A DNA stretch of 64,000 nucleotides from a bacterium (GTDB lineage Bacteria > Pseudomonadota > Alphaproteobacteria > Acetobacterales > Acetobacteraceae), in the NCBI GenBank assembly GCA_026224825.1, contig JAMFRO010000057.1, positions 1 to 64,000 of the forward strand. The letters are read 5' to 3'. This document shows, piece after piece, positions 54,106-63,100 of this stretch. Numbering within the stretch: the stretch's first letter is position 1; every line of letters starts with the position of its first letter. A program made the position numbers and the translations under genes. The notes below the pieces were generated by a model. That model had not been told where the DNA came from. It searched no databases and worked only from the letters and a program-made list of their open reading frames with translations.

Positions 54106-54139
54106 GGCTCAGTGAGCCGCTGTGTATCAGTGATACACA
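54106..54139. promoter_or_regulatory. Two adjacent perfect palindromes upstream of Hint gene
   Basis: GGCTCAGTGAGCC (54106-54118) and TGTGTATCAGTGATACACA (54121-54139) share the core TCAGTGA and have centres 18 bp apart, 40-75 nt before the Hint gene start in an AT-rich stretch. The form suggests an operator pair or a small cruciform; no regulator is assigned. Confidence 0.5.
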
Positions 54140-54225
54140 ATGTCTCACAACTAAATTATCACGGCATTGTGATTTATTTCGGTAATTTAATCTTAAGTGC
54201 GAGGCCCTGTCCGGCTGAGCGAAAC

Positions 54226-54563
54226 CAGCCTCGCCACCCGCCGCGCTGCTTGAGGGCGGGGCCTGAGGGCGGGGGGTTCCACGGAAAAGGCCAGGGCTCT
54301 GCCCTGGACCCGCTGGGGCCGTCGTGCGAAGCACGCCTTTGGCGTGACGGCCCCAGACCCCCATTAGCTTTAAGGATTAAAAAAGAGGCCTGCCTCCTCG
54401 CTGTTTCAAACAGCTAGGTGGCAGGCCTCTTTTTTAATCCTTAAGTTACGGGATCCAAGGGCCTTTCGGCCCTTGGCGGGTCCAGGGCAGAGCCCTGGCC
54501 TTTTCCGTGGAACCCCCCGCCCTCAGCCTCGCCCCTAAGCAGCGCGGCGGGTGGCGAGGCTGG
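54226..54563. repeat. Composite palindromic element R5 with inverted copy of a gene end
   Basis: A large nested inverted repeat. Outer arms (54226 to about 54312 and about 54477-54563) include an inverted copy of the last codons of the downstream Hint gene (26 bp, SLATRRAA region). The left cap has hairpin CCAGGGC/GCCCTGG and a three-way junction closed by CTGGGGCCGTC/GACGGCCCCAG (54313-54323 with 54346-54356). The core has perfect 24-bp arms (54371-54394 with 54420-54443) around GCTGTTTCAAACAGC, then a right cap CCAAGGGCC/GGCCCTTGG and CCAGGGC/GCCCTGG. No gene is seen between 54068 and 54534. Confidence 0.9.
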
Positions 54564-55950
54564 GCTGCAGGGGGGCTCCGTCAGCAGCGCGGGTGGCGCG
54601 TAGTTGGGTGCGGGCTGTGGGGGACAGGTCTGCTGGGAGGGGGAGGGAGAATTTGCAGAATCCGTTGTTTAGGCCGGAGGCGGCCAGATCTGCGCGGTAT
54701 TCGTGGGCCAGGGCCTCGCCTATTTTGGTATCGCCGGCGAAGATCTCGACCAGCACGGGGAAGTGCGGATGGGCTTCGTCCAGTGCCCAGCCTTCGATGC
54801 GGTCGTTTATGGTATCCACATAGCCGCGCAGCGGGCCGGGGGTGATGTTGGCGCGCGCCAGCACGGGCTGCAGGGCCGCGGTGAGAAGCGGGCCGGATTC
54901 CGGGCGCGGGGCATAAAGGCGCAGAGCCTCGGGCGCGGCGTGGCCGGGGAAGCGGGCGTAGAACTCGGCCGCGTTGTGGAACTGGTTGCGCAGGCCGGGG
55001 GCATCGGCATAGGTCTCGGCCCATACGCCCTCCGCGATGACGCAATCATGCGTCTCCAGCTCGATGAGATAGTAATGCATATCCTCATTGCGCCAGGGCT
55101 GGGTGATGGTGACGCCGTTGGCGAGATTGCGCGCCAGCACCAGCACGTTGCCCAGCAGCATGGAGTGGCCGGGCGAGACGTAGAGGTCGCGCAGAGGCAG
55201 GTTTTCGGCCAGCGCCCCGGCGGCGATGCGCACCGGCAGACGCTCGCGGTTACTGGCGACGAAGCGGGCGTTGTAGGATTGCACGCCGATCCATTTAACC
55301 GGGCGGGCGCCGCCGGAATGGGAGATGACGAGATCGCCGGGCTTCAGCGATTCGATTGTGCGCTCGCCTGTGGGGGTGAGGATGCGTGTGCCGCGCAGAT
55401 AGCAGATGACAATGGTGCCGTCGGTGGTGATGGTGGCATCGGCCAGGGTGTCTGTGGTGGCATCCGCGGAGAGGGTGATGAACAGATCGGCCGTTTGCGC
55501 GTGCGTGCCGAACAAGGCCTGCTCTATCTCGCTGGCGTAGCTGCCGATAGCGGGAGTATCCCCCACCAGATTGAGATTATCTGTCACCGCGCCGGAGGCG
55601 GAGATGGTGATGACCTCGATGTCGCCAAAATCTTTCTCAATGATGAGCAACTCGCTCAGAGCGCCGGCGACCGAGGTGTTCTGCGCGGCAGCGCCCGGGG
55701 CATGGTCGAAAATCGCGTAATCCGTGGCCAGGTCGCGCACGACGATGCTGTCGCCGGGCGCGAAACCATAGACCAGCCCGTCGCCGATGCCGGTGATGGT
55801 TGTGCCCGATGCGCTGTAGGTGGTGTTCTCAAGGGCCGAGGATTCAATGGTTAGTGTGCCGGCGCCGGCAAGGAATTCGATGTTTTCGCCCGTGGCGAGT
55901 GTCGTGGTCAGGTCGACGCTACTGCCGCTCGCGATCGTGATTGTGGTCAC
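54535..55950 (-). CDS. Hint-domain protein, paralogue with single N-terminal module
   Basis: A 471-residue paralogue of the Hint protein at 52 kb, with one N-terminal module (SGSSVDLTTTLATGENIEFL, APGDSIVVRDLATDYAIFD, ALFGTHAQTADLFITL). The Hint nucleophile is C183 in IVICYLRGTRI, then LYVSPGHSMLLG. The HYYLIELETHDCVIAEGVWA and YADAPGLRNQFHN regions are nearly identical to the paralogue. I chose the GTG at 55950, which follows GGGGGGA; a TTG at 55965 is in frame. Its 3' end lies in repeat R5. Autoprocessing is inferred from the family. Confidence 0.83.
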   Translation of the reverse strand: MTTITIASGSSVDLTTTLATGENIEFLAGAGTLTIESSALENTTYSASGTTITGIGDGLVYGFAPGDSIVVRDLATDYAIFDHAPGAAAQNTSVAGALSELLIIEKDFGDIEVITISASGAVTDNLNLVGDTPAIGSYASEIEQALFGTHAQTADLFITLSADATTDTLADATITTDGTIVICYLRGTRILTPTGERTIESLKPGDLVISHSGGARPVKWIGVQSYNARFVASNRERLPVRIAAGALAENLPLRDLYVSPGHSMLLGNVLVLARNLANGVTITQPWRNEDMHYYLIELETHDCVIAEGVWAETYADAPGLRNQFHNAAEFYARFPGHAAPEALRLYAPRPESGPLLTAALQPVLARANITPGPLRGYVDTINDRIEGWALDEAHPHFPVLVEIFAGDTKIGEALAHEYRADLAASGLNNGFCKFSLPLPADLSPTARTQLRATRAADGAPLQPSLATRRAA

Positions 55951-56128
55951 CCGAAATCCCCCCAATTGAACCTAAGTTGTTATATATACGAGTCCAGTAT
56001 CAACAAATCGTGACCGTATTGCAATACTATTTCCACAAACCGTTAACGAATTCGTGATCACCGGGGCGCGCCCCTGACCCGGCCGGGCGTGGCTTCCAAT
56101 CGCGGCCCGGCGGGCCATATACTGGCGC

Positions 56129-58297
56129 ATGTCCAACCTTGTCCGCGCCGCAGCCGTCTCTTTTATCCCCGAAAAGCCGGAGCCGCGGGCTTTAGCCAAG
56201 CCTTTGCGCGTGGTCTCCGATTACGAGCCGGCGGGCGACCAGCCGGCGGCGATAAAAACCCTGCTGGCGGGGATTGGGGCGGATGAGCGCGACCAGGTGC
56301 TGCTCGGCGTCACCGGCTCGGGCAAGACCTTCACCATGGCCCAGGTGATCGAGGCGATCCAACGCCCGACTTTGGTGCTGGCGCCGAACAAGACGCTGGC
56401 GGCCCAGCTCTATGCCGAGATGAAGAGCTTTTTCCCCGATAATGCGGTGGAATATTTTGTTTCGTATTACGACTATTACCAGCCGGAAGCCTATGTGCCG
56501 CGCTCGGATACCTACATAGAGAAGGACAGCGCGATCAACGAGACCATCGACCGCATGCGCCATGCCGCCACACAGGCGCTGCTGGAGCGTGGCGATGTGG
56601 TGATTGTTGCTTCTGTCTCCTGCATCTACGGCATCGGCTCGGTGGAGACCTACTCCAAAATGGTGGTGCGGCTGGAGAGGGGCGGGCGCATCGAGCGCGA
56701 TGTGCTGGCCAAGTCGCTGGTGGATTTGCAGTACCGGCGCAATGATGTGGCGTTCGCGCGCGGCAGCTTCCGGCTGCGCGGTGAGATCGTGGATATTTTC
56801 CCCAGCCAGTATGAGGACCGCGCCTGGCGGGTGACATTGTTTGGTGATGAGATCGAGAAGATTGCCGAGTTTGACCCGCTGACCGGCGAGCAGATTGCGG
56901 TGCTGGATACGATCTCGATCTATGCCAACAGCCATTACGTCACCCCGCGCCCAACGCTGACGCAGGCGGTGTCAAAAATCAAAATCGAGCTGAAGCAGCG
57001 GCTGGCGGAGCTGACGGAAGGCGGTAAACTGCTGGAGGCTGAGCGGTTGCTGCAACGCACGACGTTCGACATCGAAATGATGGAAACCACCGGCCACTGC
57101 AAGGGCATCGAAAATTACTCGCGCTATCTATCCGGGCGCAATGCCGGCGATCCGCCGCCGACCCTGTTTGAATACCTGCCCGCCAACGCGCTGCTGGTGG
57201 TGGATGAAAGCCATGTGACCGTGCCGCAAATCGGCGGCATGTATAAAGGCGATTTTTCACGCAAGTCCATCCTCGCGGATTACGGTTTCCGGCTGCCGAG
57301 CTGCCTCGACAACCGGCCGCTGAAATTCGAGGAATGGGAGAGTTTCCGGCCGCAATCGGTGTTTGTCTCGGCCACACCCGGCCCGTGGGAAATGGAGCGC
57401 ACCGGGGGCGTGTTCGCCGAGCAGGTGATCCGCCCGACCGGGCTGGTGGACCCGGTGACAGAGATACGCCCGGTGGAGCACCAGGTGGACGACCTGCTGG
57501 GCGAATGCCGCAAGGTAGCGGCCCTGGGCGGACGCGTGCTGGTAACCACACTGACCAAGCGCATGGCCGAGGATCTCTCCGAATATCTCGGCGAGCAGGG
57601 GCTGAAAGTGCGCTACCTGCATTCGGATATCGATACGCTGGAGCGGATCGAGATCATCCGCGATCTGCGCCTCGGCGCCTATGACGTGCTGGTGGGGATC
57701 AACCTGCTCCGCGAGGGGCTGGATATTCCCGAATGCATGCTGGTGGCGATTCTGGACGCCGATAAGGAGGGGTTTCTACGCTCCGTCACCTCGTTGGTGC
57801 AGACCATCGGCCGCGCCGCGCGCAATGTGGACGGGCGGGTGATCCTGTATGCCGATGTGATGACCCGCAGCCTGAAACAGGCGCTGGACGAGACCGCCCG
57901 GCGCCGCACCAAACAGACCGCCTGGAATAAGGCCAACGGCATCACCCCGCAGTCGGTGCGTAAAAACATCGGTGAGGTGATCCACTCGGTGTTCGAGCAG
58001 GATTACGTGACCGTGGCGCCGACCAAAGGCGGCAGCGCGGAAGAATTCGTCGGCAAGGATTTGAAGACGGTGATGGGGATTCTGGAGACCCGCATGCGCG
58101 CCGCCGCGGCCAACCTGGAGTTCGAGGAAGCCGGCCGGCTGCGCGACGAGATTAAGCGGCTGGAGGCGCTGGAGCTGGGCCTGGCCCCGCCGCCGCCAAC
58201 ACCGCGCAGCTTCAAACCCAAAGGCCCTGTGCCGATGGGGCCCGGCGGCGGCGGGTATGATCCGGCGCAGGTGAAGAAAGGCCGGCGCGGACGGTAA
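56129..58297 (+). CDS. uvrB: Excinuclease ABC subunit B
   Basis: A 722-residue nucleotide-excision-repair helicase that verifies lesions handed over by UvrA. Walker A is GVTGSGKT (60-67), the beta-hairpin region is [15 protein letters not shown], and helicase motifs [16 protein letters not shown] and [13 protein letters not shown] follow. The C-terminal UVR motif ([18 protein letters not shown]) binds UvrC. A Pro/Gly-rich tail ends the protein. Third positions are G-rich on the coding strand. Confidence 0.97.
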   Translation: MSNLVRAAAVSFIPEKPEPRALAKPLRVVSDYEPAGDQPAAIKTLLAGIGADERDQVLLGVTGSGKTFTMAQVIEAIQRPTLVLAPNKTLAAQLYAEMKSFFPDNAVEYFVSYYDYYQPEAYVPRSDTYIEKDSAINETIDRMRHAATQALLERGDVVIVASVSCIYGIGSVETYSKMVVRLERGGRIERDVLAKSLVDLQYRRNDVAFARGSFRLRGEIVDIFPSQYEDRAWRVTLFGDEIEKIAEFDPLTGEQIAVLDTISIYANSHYVTPRPTLTQAVSKIKIELKQRLAELTEGGKLLEAERLLQRTTFDIEMMETTGHCKGIENYSRYLSGRNAGDPPPTLFEYLPANALLVVDESHVTVPQIGGMYKGDFSRKSILADYGFRLPSCLDNRPLKFEEWESFRPQSVFVSATPGPWEMERTGGVFAEQVIRPTGLVDPVTEIRPVEHQVDDLLGECRKVAALGGRVLVTTLTKRMAEDLSEYLGEQGLKVRYLHSDIDTLERIEIIRDLRLGAYDVLVGINLLREGLDIPECMLVAILDADKEGFLRSVTSLVQTIGRAARNVDGRVILYADVMTRSLKQALDETARRRTKQTAWNKANGITPQSVRKNIGEVIHSVFEQDYVTVAPTKGGSAEEFVGKDLKTVMGILETRMRAAAANLEFEEAGRLRDEIKRLEALELGLAPPPPTPRSFKPKGPVPMGPGGGGYDPAQVKKGRRGR

Positions 58298-58334
58298 GGT
58301 TTGACGGCGCCAGCGGACACGCCATTATGCCCTC

Positions 58335-59129
58335 ATGAAACGCCTCCTCGCCCTCCTGGCCTTAGCCACCCCCCTGCCCGCCCTCGCTGCCTCCGGGGCC
58401 GCCTCCGGGCTCACCGGGCAGCATGCGCTCTACGATTTCACTCTCACCAAACTGCGCACCCACGACATAACCGGGGCCAGCGGGCAGATGAGCTTCGATG
58501 TGGTGGACGGCTGCACCGGCTGGGCCACGACACAGCACATGATTCTGATCATCCGCAATGTGGACGGTACGCTGAACAAAAGCGTAAGCGACTACATGAC
58601 CTGGGAAACCAAGGACGGCAAAAACCTCACCTTCGCCACCCGCGAAAGCGACAATGACGGGCCTGAGCAAATGGACGAAGCCGGCAGCGCCACACGCAAT
58701 GCCGATGGCAGCGGCATCGTCACCTACACCGCCCCAACCAAGGTGCAATACACTTTGCCCGCCGGCACACTGTTCCCCATGCTGCACACCGAGGCCCTGC
58801 TCGCCGCCGGCGACAACGGGCAAAGCTTCATCTCGCCCCTCCTGTTCGACGGCACCGACACCACCGGCGCCCAGGCCACCTTCGTATCCGTGCTGAAACA
58901 CCACCCGGCGGAAAAAACCGAATGGCCGGCGCTCAACACCATTCCCAGCACCGATGTCGACATCGCCTTCTTCGCCCGCAAAAGCGACGACGAAACCCCC
59001 AACTTCCGCACCTCCATGCGCTATTTCGATAACGGCGTAGCCGACAACCTGGTCCTGGACTTCGGCGACTTCGCAATGACCGGCAAACTGGCCCGGCTCA
59101 CGGTCCCGCCGAGCCCGTGCCCGAAGTAA
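58335..59129 (+). CDS. EipB/DUF1849 family periplasmic protein
   Basis: A 264-residue exported protein with a signal peptide (MKRLLALLALATPLPALA). It fits DUF1849/EipB, a beta-spiral periplasmic family linked to cell-envelope integrity in Brucella: LTGQHALYDFTLTKLRTHD, SFDVVDGCTGWATTQ, and two Cys (DGCTGW and the terminal PSPCPK) at the positions of the conserved EipB disulfide. It follows uvrB by 37 nt. The final AAG TAA codons are part of the left arm of repeat R6. Confidence 0.85.
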   Translation: MKRLLALLALATPLPALAASGAASGLTGQHALYDFTLTKLRTHDITGASGQMSFDVVDGCTGWATTQHMILIIRNVDGTLNKSVSDYMTWETKDGKNLTFATRESDNDGPEQMDEAGSATRNADGSGIVTYTAPTKVQYTLPAGTLFPMLHTEALLAAGDNGQSFISPLLFDGTDTTGAQATFVSVLKHHPAEKTEWPALNTIPSTDVDIAFFARKSDDETPNFRTSMRYFDNGVADNLVLDFGDFAMTGKLARLTVPPSPCPK

Positions 59130-59376
59130 AAAGGCTGGGGCTCCGCCCCTGACCCCGCTGGGGCCGTCGTGCGAAGCACGCCTTTGGCGTGACGACCCCA
59201 GATCCCTAGACTTTAAGGATATGAGAGAAGGGTAATGCGCCCCCCAAGGACCGTGAACATTGTTCACGGTCCTTGGGGGGCGCATTACCCTTCTCTCATA
59301 TCCTTTTAAAAACTAATGGGGGTCCGGGGCCTCAGGCCCCGGCGGGGTCAGGGGCGGAGCCCCAGCCTTTTTACTT
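59124..59376. repeat. Composite palindromic element R6 with 45-bp perfect palindrome core
   Basis: A long nested inverted repeat between convergent EipB-like and MarR genes. The outer arms begin with the AAGTAA (Lys-stop) of both genes and match for about 40 bp; the left cap also holds a three-way-junction segment. The core is a perfect palindrome with 45-bp arms around one T (59215-59259 with 59261-59305), starting AAGGATATGAGAG and centred on GAACATTGTTC. No tract of T beyond the stem is needed; it may act as a terminator for both genes. Confidence 0.92.
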
Positions 59377-59853
59377 GAGCCGCAGCTTGGCGCGGCCGTG
59401 GTCGTTGCCGCCGTCTACGAGGCGGTTCAGGAGCTTGAGGAATTGTTCGCGCTCTTTGGGCGGCAGGGGCTCCAGTATGCGTTCCTGGGCGCGCTGCACT
59501 GGCTCCTGCATGCGGGTGAGGATGGCGCGGCCGCGCGGGGTGAGGCTGAGCAGCTTCTGGCGCCGGTCGGCCTTGCTGATGGTACGGCGCACGAAGCCGG
59601 CGGCCTCGAGCCGAGCCACTACGCTGGCCAGGGTGGCGCGGTCCACCCCTATTTCCTCGGCGATGGCCGATTGGTCCAGCCCCGGCTGCAAGGCGATGAC
59701 CGAGAGCACGCCGTATTGCGGCGGGGTGATGTCCAGCCCTGCGGATTCCTCGGCGAAGAGTGCAGAATGAATTTGGTGAAGCCGTCTGACGAGAAAGCCC
59801 GGCTGGCGTTCCCCGTCCCGATCACTCCGTCCTTGTCCGACCTCCATATCCAT
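59371..59853 (-). CDS. MarR family transcriptional regulator
   Basis: A 160-residue winged-helix regulator. The dimerisation helix is FLVRRLHQIHSALFAEE, the recognition region is LDQSAIAEEIGVDRATLASV and the wing is TISKADRRQKLLSLTPRGR. Targets are unknown. A direct repeat TTACAACT (two copies 9 bp apart, about 59872-59888) just upstream could be part of an autoregulatory operator. AGGG precedes the ATG at 59853; an ATG two codons later is possible. Confidence 0.9.
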   Translation of the reverse strand: MDMEVGQGRSDRDGERQPGFLVRRLHQIHSALFAEESAGLDITPPQYGVLSVIALQPGLDQSAIAEEIGVDRATLASVVARLEAAGFVRRTISKADRRQKLLSLTPRGRAILTRMQEPVQRAQERILEPLPPKEREQFLKLLNRLVDGGNDHGRAKLRLK

Positions 59854-59871
59854 TATTATTCGCCCTTGAAG

Positions 59872-59889
59872 TTACAACTTTTACAACTA
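59872..59889. promoter_or_regulatory. Possible operator upstream of marR-type gene
   Basis: TTACAACT repeated directly with 9-bp spacing, and an inverted AAGTT/AACTT pair, about 20-35 nt before the MarR-family start. The symmetry is imperfect, so the assignment is tentative. Confidence 0.3.
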
Positions 59890-60124
59890 CCCTAAAGAAT
59901 GTTCTGGTAACATGACCAAACTCAAAAAAACATCCGGCAATGATCACGATTCAGTGCGTAGCCGCGATTGGTAATCTTCTGTTGTGCTAAAATGCACAAA
60001 ACCGCTGATTTCGTAAGGAGAATGAGGTGGCCCGGCATGGCTACCATTAAATTAACCGACAGCATGACATGTAATCCGGGCAGGCTGAGCCTACCCGATT
60101 CGCAATTCACACCAAAAATAGAAC

Positions 60125-63100
60125 TTACACAGAGAAATATTTGGCGTGGGCGTTGAGCACCACGATCGCGCTGGTCGATTGTTCCGGATGCAGTTGGAAT
60201 TCGTCCGATAGGGAAATGCCGATGCGCTCGGCACCAAGCAGTTGCAGCAATTGCGTCTGGTCTTCGAGTTTCGGGCAGGCCGGATAGCCAAAGGAGTAGC
60301 GCGAGCCCCGGTAGGATTGTTGCAGCATCTTATCCATGTCGCGGTCGTCCTCGGCGGCGAAGCCAAGCTCGGCGCGGATGCGCTTATGCGTGTATTCAGC
60401 CAAAGCCTCAGCCATTTCCACAGAAATTCCATGGAGATATAGATAATCCTGATAGCGATTGGCCTCGAACCAGTCGCGCGCGACTTCTGATGCGCGTTGG
60501 CCCATGGTGACCACCTGCAGGCCGATGACACCGCGGCCGTCATCCACATCGGGGAAGAAATCGGCGATGCATTCGCCATCCTGCTTGGGCTGGCGCGGCA
60601 AAGTGAAGCGGGCGGCCTCGGTGGTGCCGTTTTCGGCGAACAGGATAAGCTCGTTGCCCTGGCCTGCGGCTTTCCAGTAGCCATAGGCGGATTGGGGCTT
60701 AAGTATCTGGTCTGCCTCGCAAATGTCGAGCATGCGCTTCATCACCGGGCGCAGTTCCTGGCGCGCCCAGCCGAGGAATTCCTCCAGGGTTTTGCCCTGT
60801 TTGCGGAAACCCCATTGGAACTGGAAGAGCGACCGTTCGTTAATGAATGGCACCACCGCTTTGGGCGCGGTCTCCAATATTCTGCTGCCCCAGAAGGGCG
60901 GTGTGAGGGCGGCTTCGCTTGCGTTGAGGCGGCGGCGGCGCTTCTGCACCTCCAGCACATCCACCGGGGCAAACGCCTTGGCATCTGCCTGGCCAAGCGT
61001 GCGCTTGGTATTGCGGGCCTTGCCGGAGCGTTTGGATTGCAGCACGGCCAGGTAATCGTCAAACCCGTTGCCGGTGACCTTATCCATTAAGTGCAGCCCG
61101 TCGAACGCATCGCGCGCATAGGCGACGCGGCCGGAGGCGTAGGCCGCCACGCAGTCCTCCTCGACATAGTTGCGGGTGAGTGCCGCACCGCCGAGCATGA
61201 CCGGGATATCGAGCCCCTGGCGGGACATTTCCTCAAGGTTTTCGCGCATTACCACTGTGGACTTAACAAGTAGTCCGGACATGCCGATGGCATGCGCGCG
61301 ATGTTCCTTGGCCGCCGCCACCATATCGGCCAGCGGCACTTTTATGCCGAGGTTGACGACCTTGTAGCCATTATTGGTGAGGATGATATCGACCAGGTTC
61401 TTGCCGATATCATGCACATCGCCTTTCACCGTGGCGAGCACGATGATGCCTTTCTCCTCGCCGGCCACGCGCTCCATCAGCGGCTCCAGATGCGCCACGG
61501 CGGCTTTCATGGTCTCGGCCGATTGCAGCACGAAGGGAAGTTGCATCTTGCCGGCGCCGAAGAGTTCGCCGACCACCTTCATGCCATCGAGCAGGATATT
61601 ATTTATGATATCCAATGGCTTGTTGGTTTTCAGCGCCTCGTCCAGCTCGTCGCCCAGCCCCTTGCGGTCGCCATCGATAATGCGGTCCTTCAACCGGCCC
61701 TCGACGGTTTCAGCGCGCTTTTTCTTGGTCGTGTCGGCGAGTTTGCGGTCGGTGAATATCTCCAGCAGCTTCTGCAGCGGGTCGTACCCCTCCTCGCGGC
61801 GGTCAAAAATCAGATCCTCGCACACCTTCACCTCTTCGGGCGCGATGAGATGCAGCGGGCGGATTTTGGACACATGCACGATGGCGCCGGTCATGCCGGC
61901 CTTCACCGCATGGTCGAGGAACACCGAGTTGAGCACGGCGCGGGCAGCGGGGTTGAGGCCGAAGGAGATGTTGGACAGGCCGAGGATGATCTGGATGTCC
62001 GGGAATTTGTCCCGGATCATCTTTATCCCCTCCAGCGTCCATTGGCCGAGCTTGCGGTCATCCTCATTGCCGGTGGCGACGGTGAAGGTCAGCGGGTCGA
62101 TCAGCAGGTCTGAATGCGCCAACCCGTATTGGTCGCAGGCAAACTCTACCAGCCTGGTGGCAATTCTCAGCTTATCCTCTGGCTCCTTGGCCATGCCGAC
62201 TTCATCGATGGTGAGCGCGATGACGCCGGCGCCGAATTTCTTGGCGAGTTTGAGGCGGTCATGCGCCGCGTGCTCGCCATCCTCGAAATTGATCGAGTTG
62301 ATGATCGGCTTGCCGCCATGCAGTTTCAGCGCCGCCTCGATGACCGGGGTTTCCGTGGAATCGATGACGAGCGGGGCGTTCACCGAGGAGGTGAAGCGGG
62401 TGATGATGGCGTTCATCTCCTGCATCTCGTTGCGGCCGACGAAAGCCGTGCAGATATCCAGCGCGTTGGAGGCTTCCGCGACTTGTTCCCGGCCCATGGC
62501 CACACAGCCGTCCCAATCATGGACTTCCTGCAGCTCGCGCCATTTTTTCGAACCATTGGCGTTGCAGCGCTCGCCGATGGAGAAATAGGCGTTTTCCTGC
62601 CGCAATGGCGTGGCGCCATACAGGCTGGCGACCGAGGGAATCCAGTGGAATTTGCGGGCCACCGGCACCGGGCGCGGGTTGCCGAGCTTTTTCAGCATGG
62701 CATCCAGTGCCGTAATGTGCGGGATGGAGGTGCCGCAGCAGCCGCCGATGAGGTTAACGCCGTCCTCGATGACGAAACGCTCGACCCAGCCGGCCATTTC
62801 CTCGGCGCCGAGCGGGTAATGGGTTTTGCCGTCCACCAGCTCCGGCAGCCCGGCATTGGGCTGGACGGAGATTATGCCGGGCCAGTTTTGCGACAGGAAG
62901 CGGACATGCTCGGCCATCTCCTGCGGCCCCGTGGCGCAGTTCAGCCCGATGAGCGGCACATCCAGCGCGTGGATGACCGTGGACGCGGCGGCGATGTCGG
63001 GCCCCACCAGCAGCGTGCCGGTGGTCTCCACCGTAACCTGGACGAAGATGGGGATGTTGCTGTTGACCTCGGCCCGCGCACGCTTGGCGCCGTTCACCGC

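Noticed and set aside
54010..54417. Plus-strand 135-codon open frame across R5
   Set aside because: It translates repeat caps (KGQGSALDPLGP peptide) and antisense of a gene start; no independent coding evidence.
59968..60156. Small plus-strand frame downstream of metH
   Set aside because: No ribosome site or recognisable family, and it overlaps the metH end.
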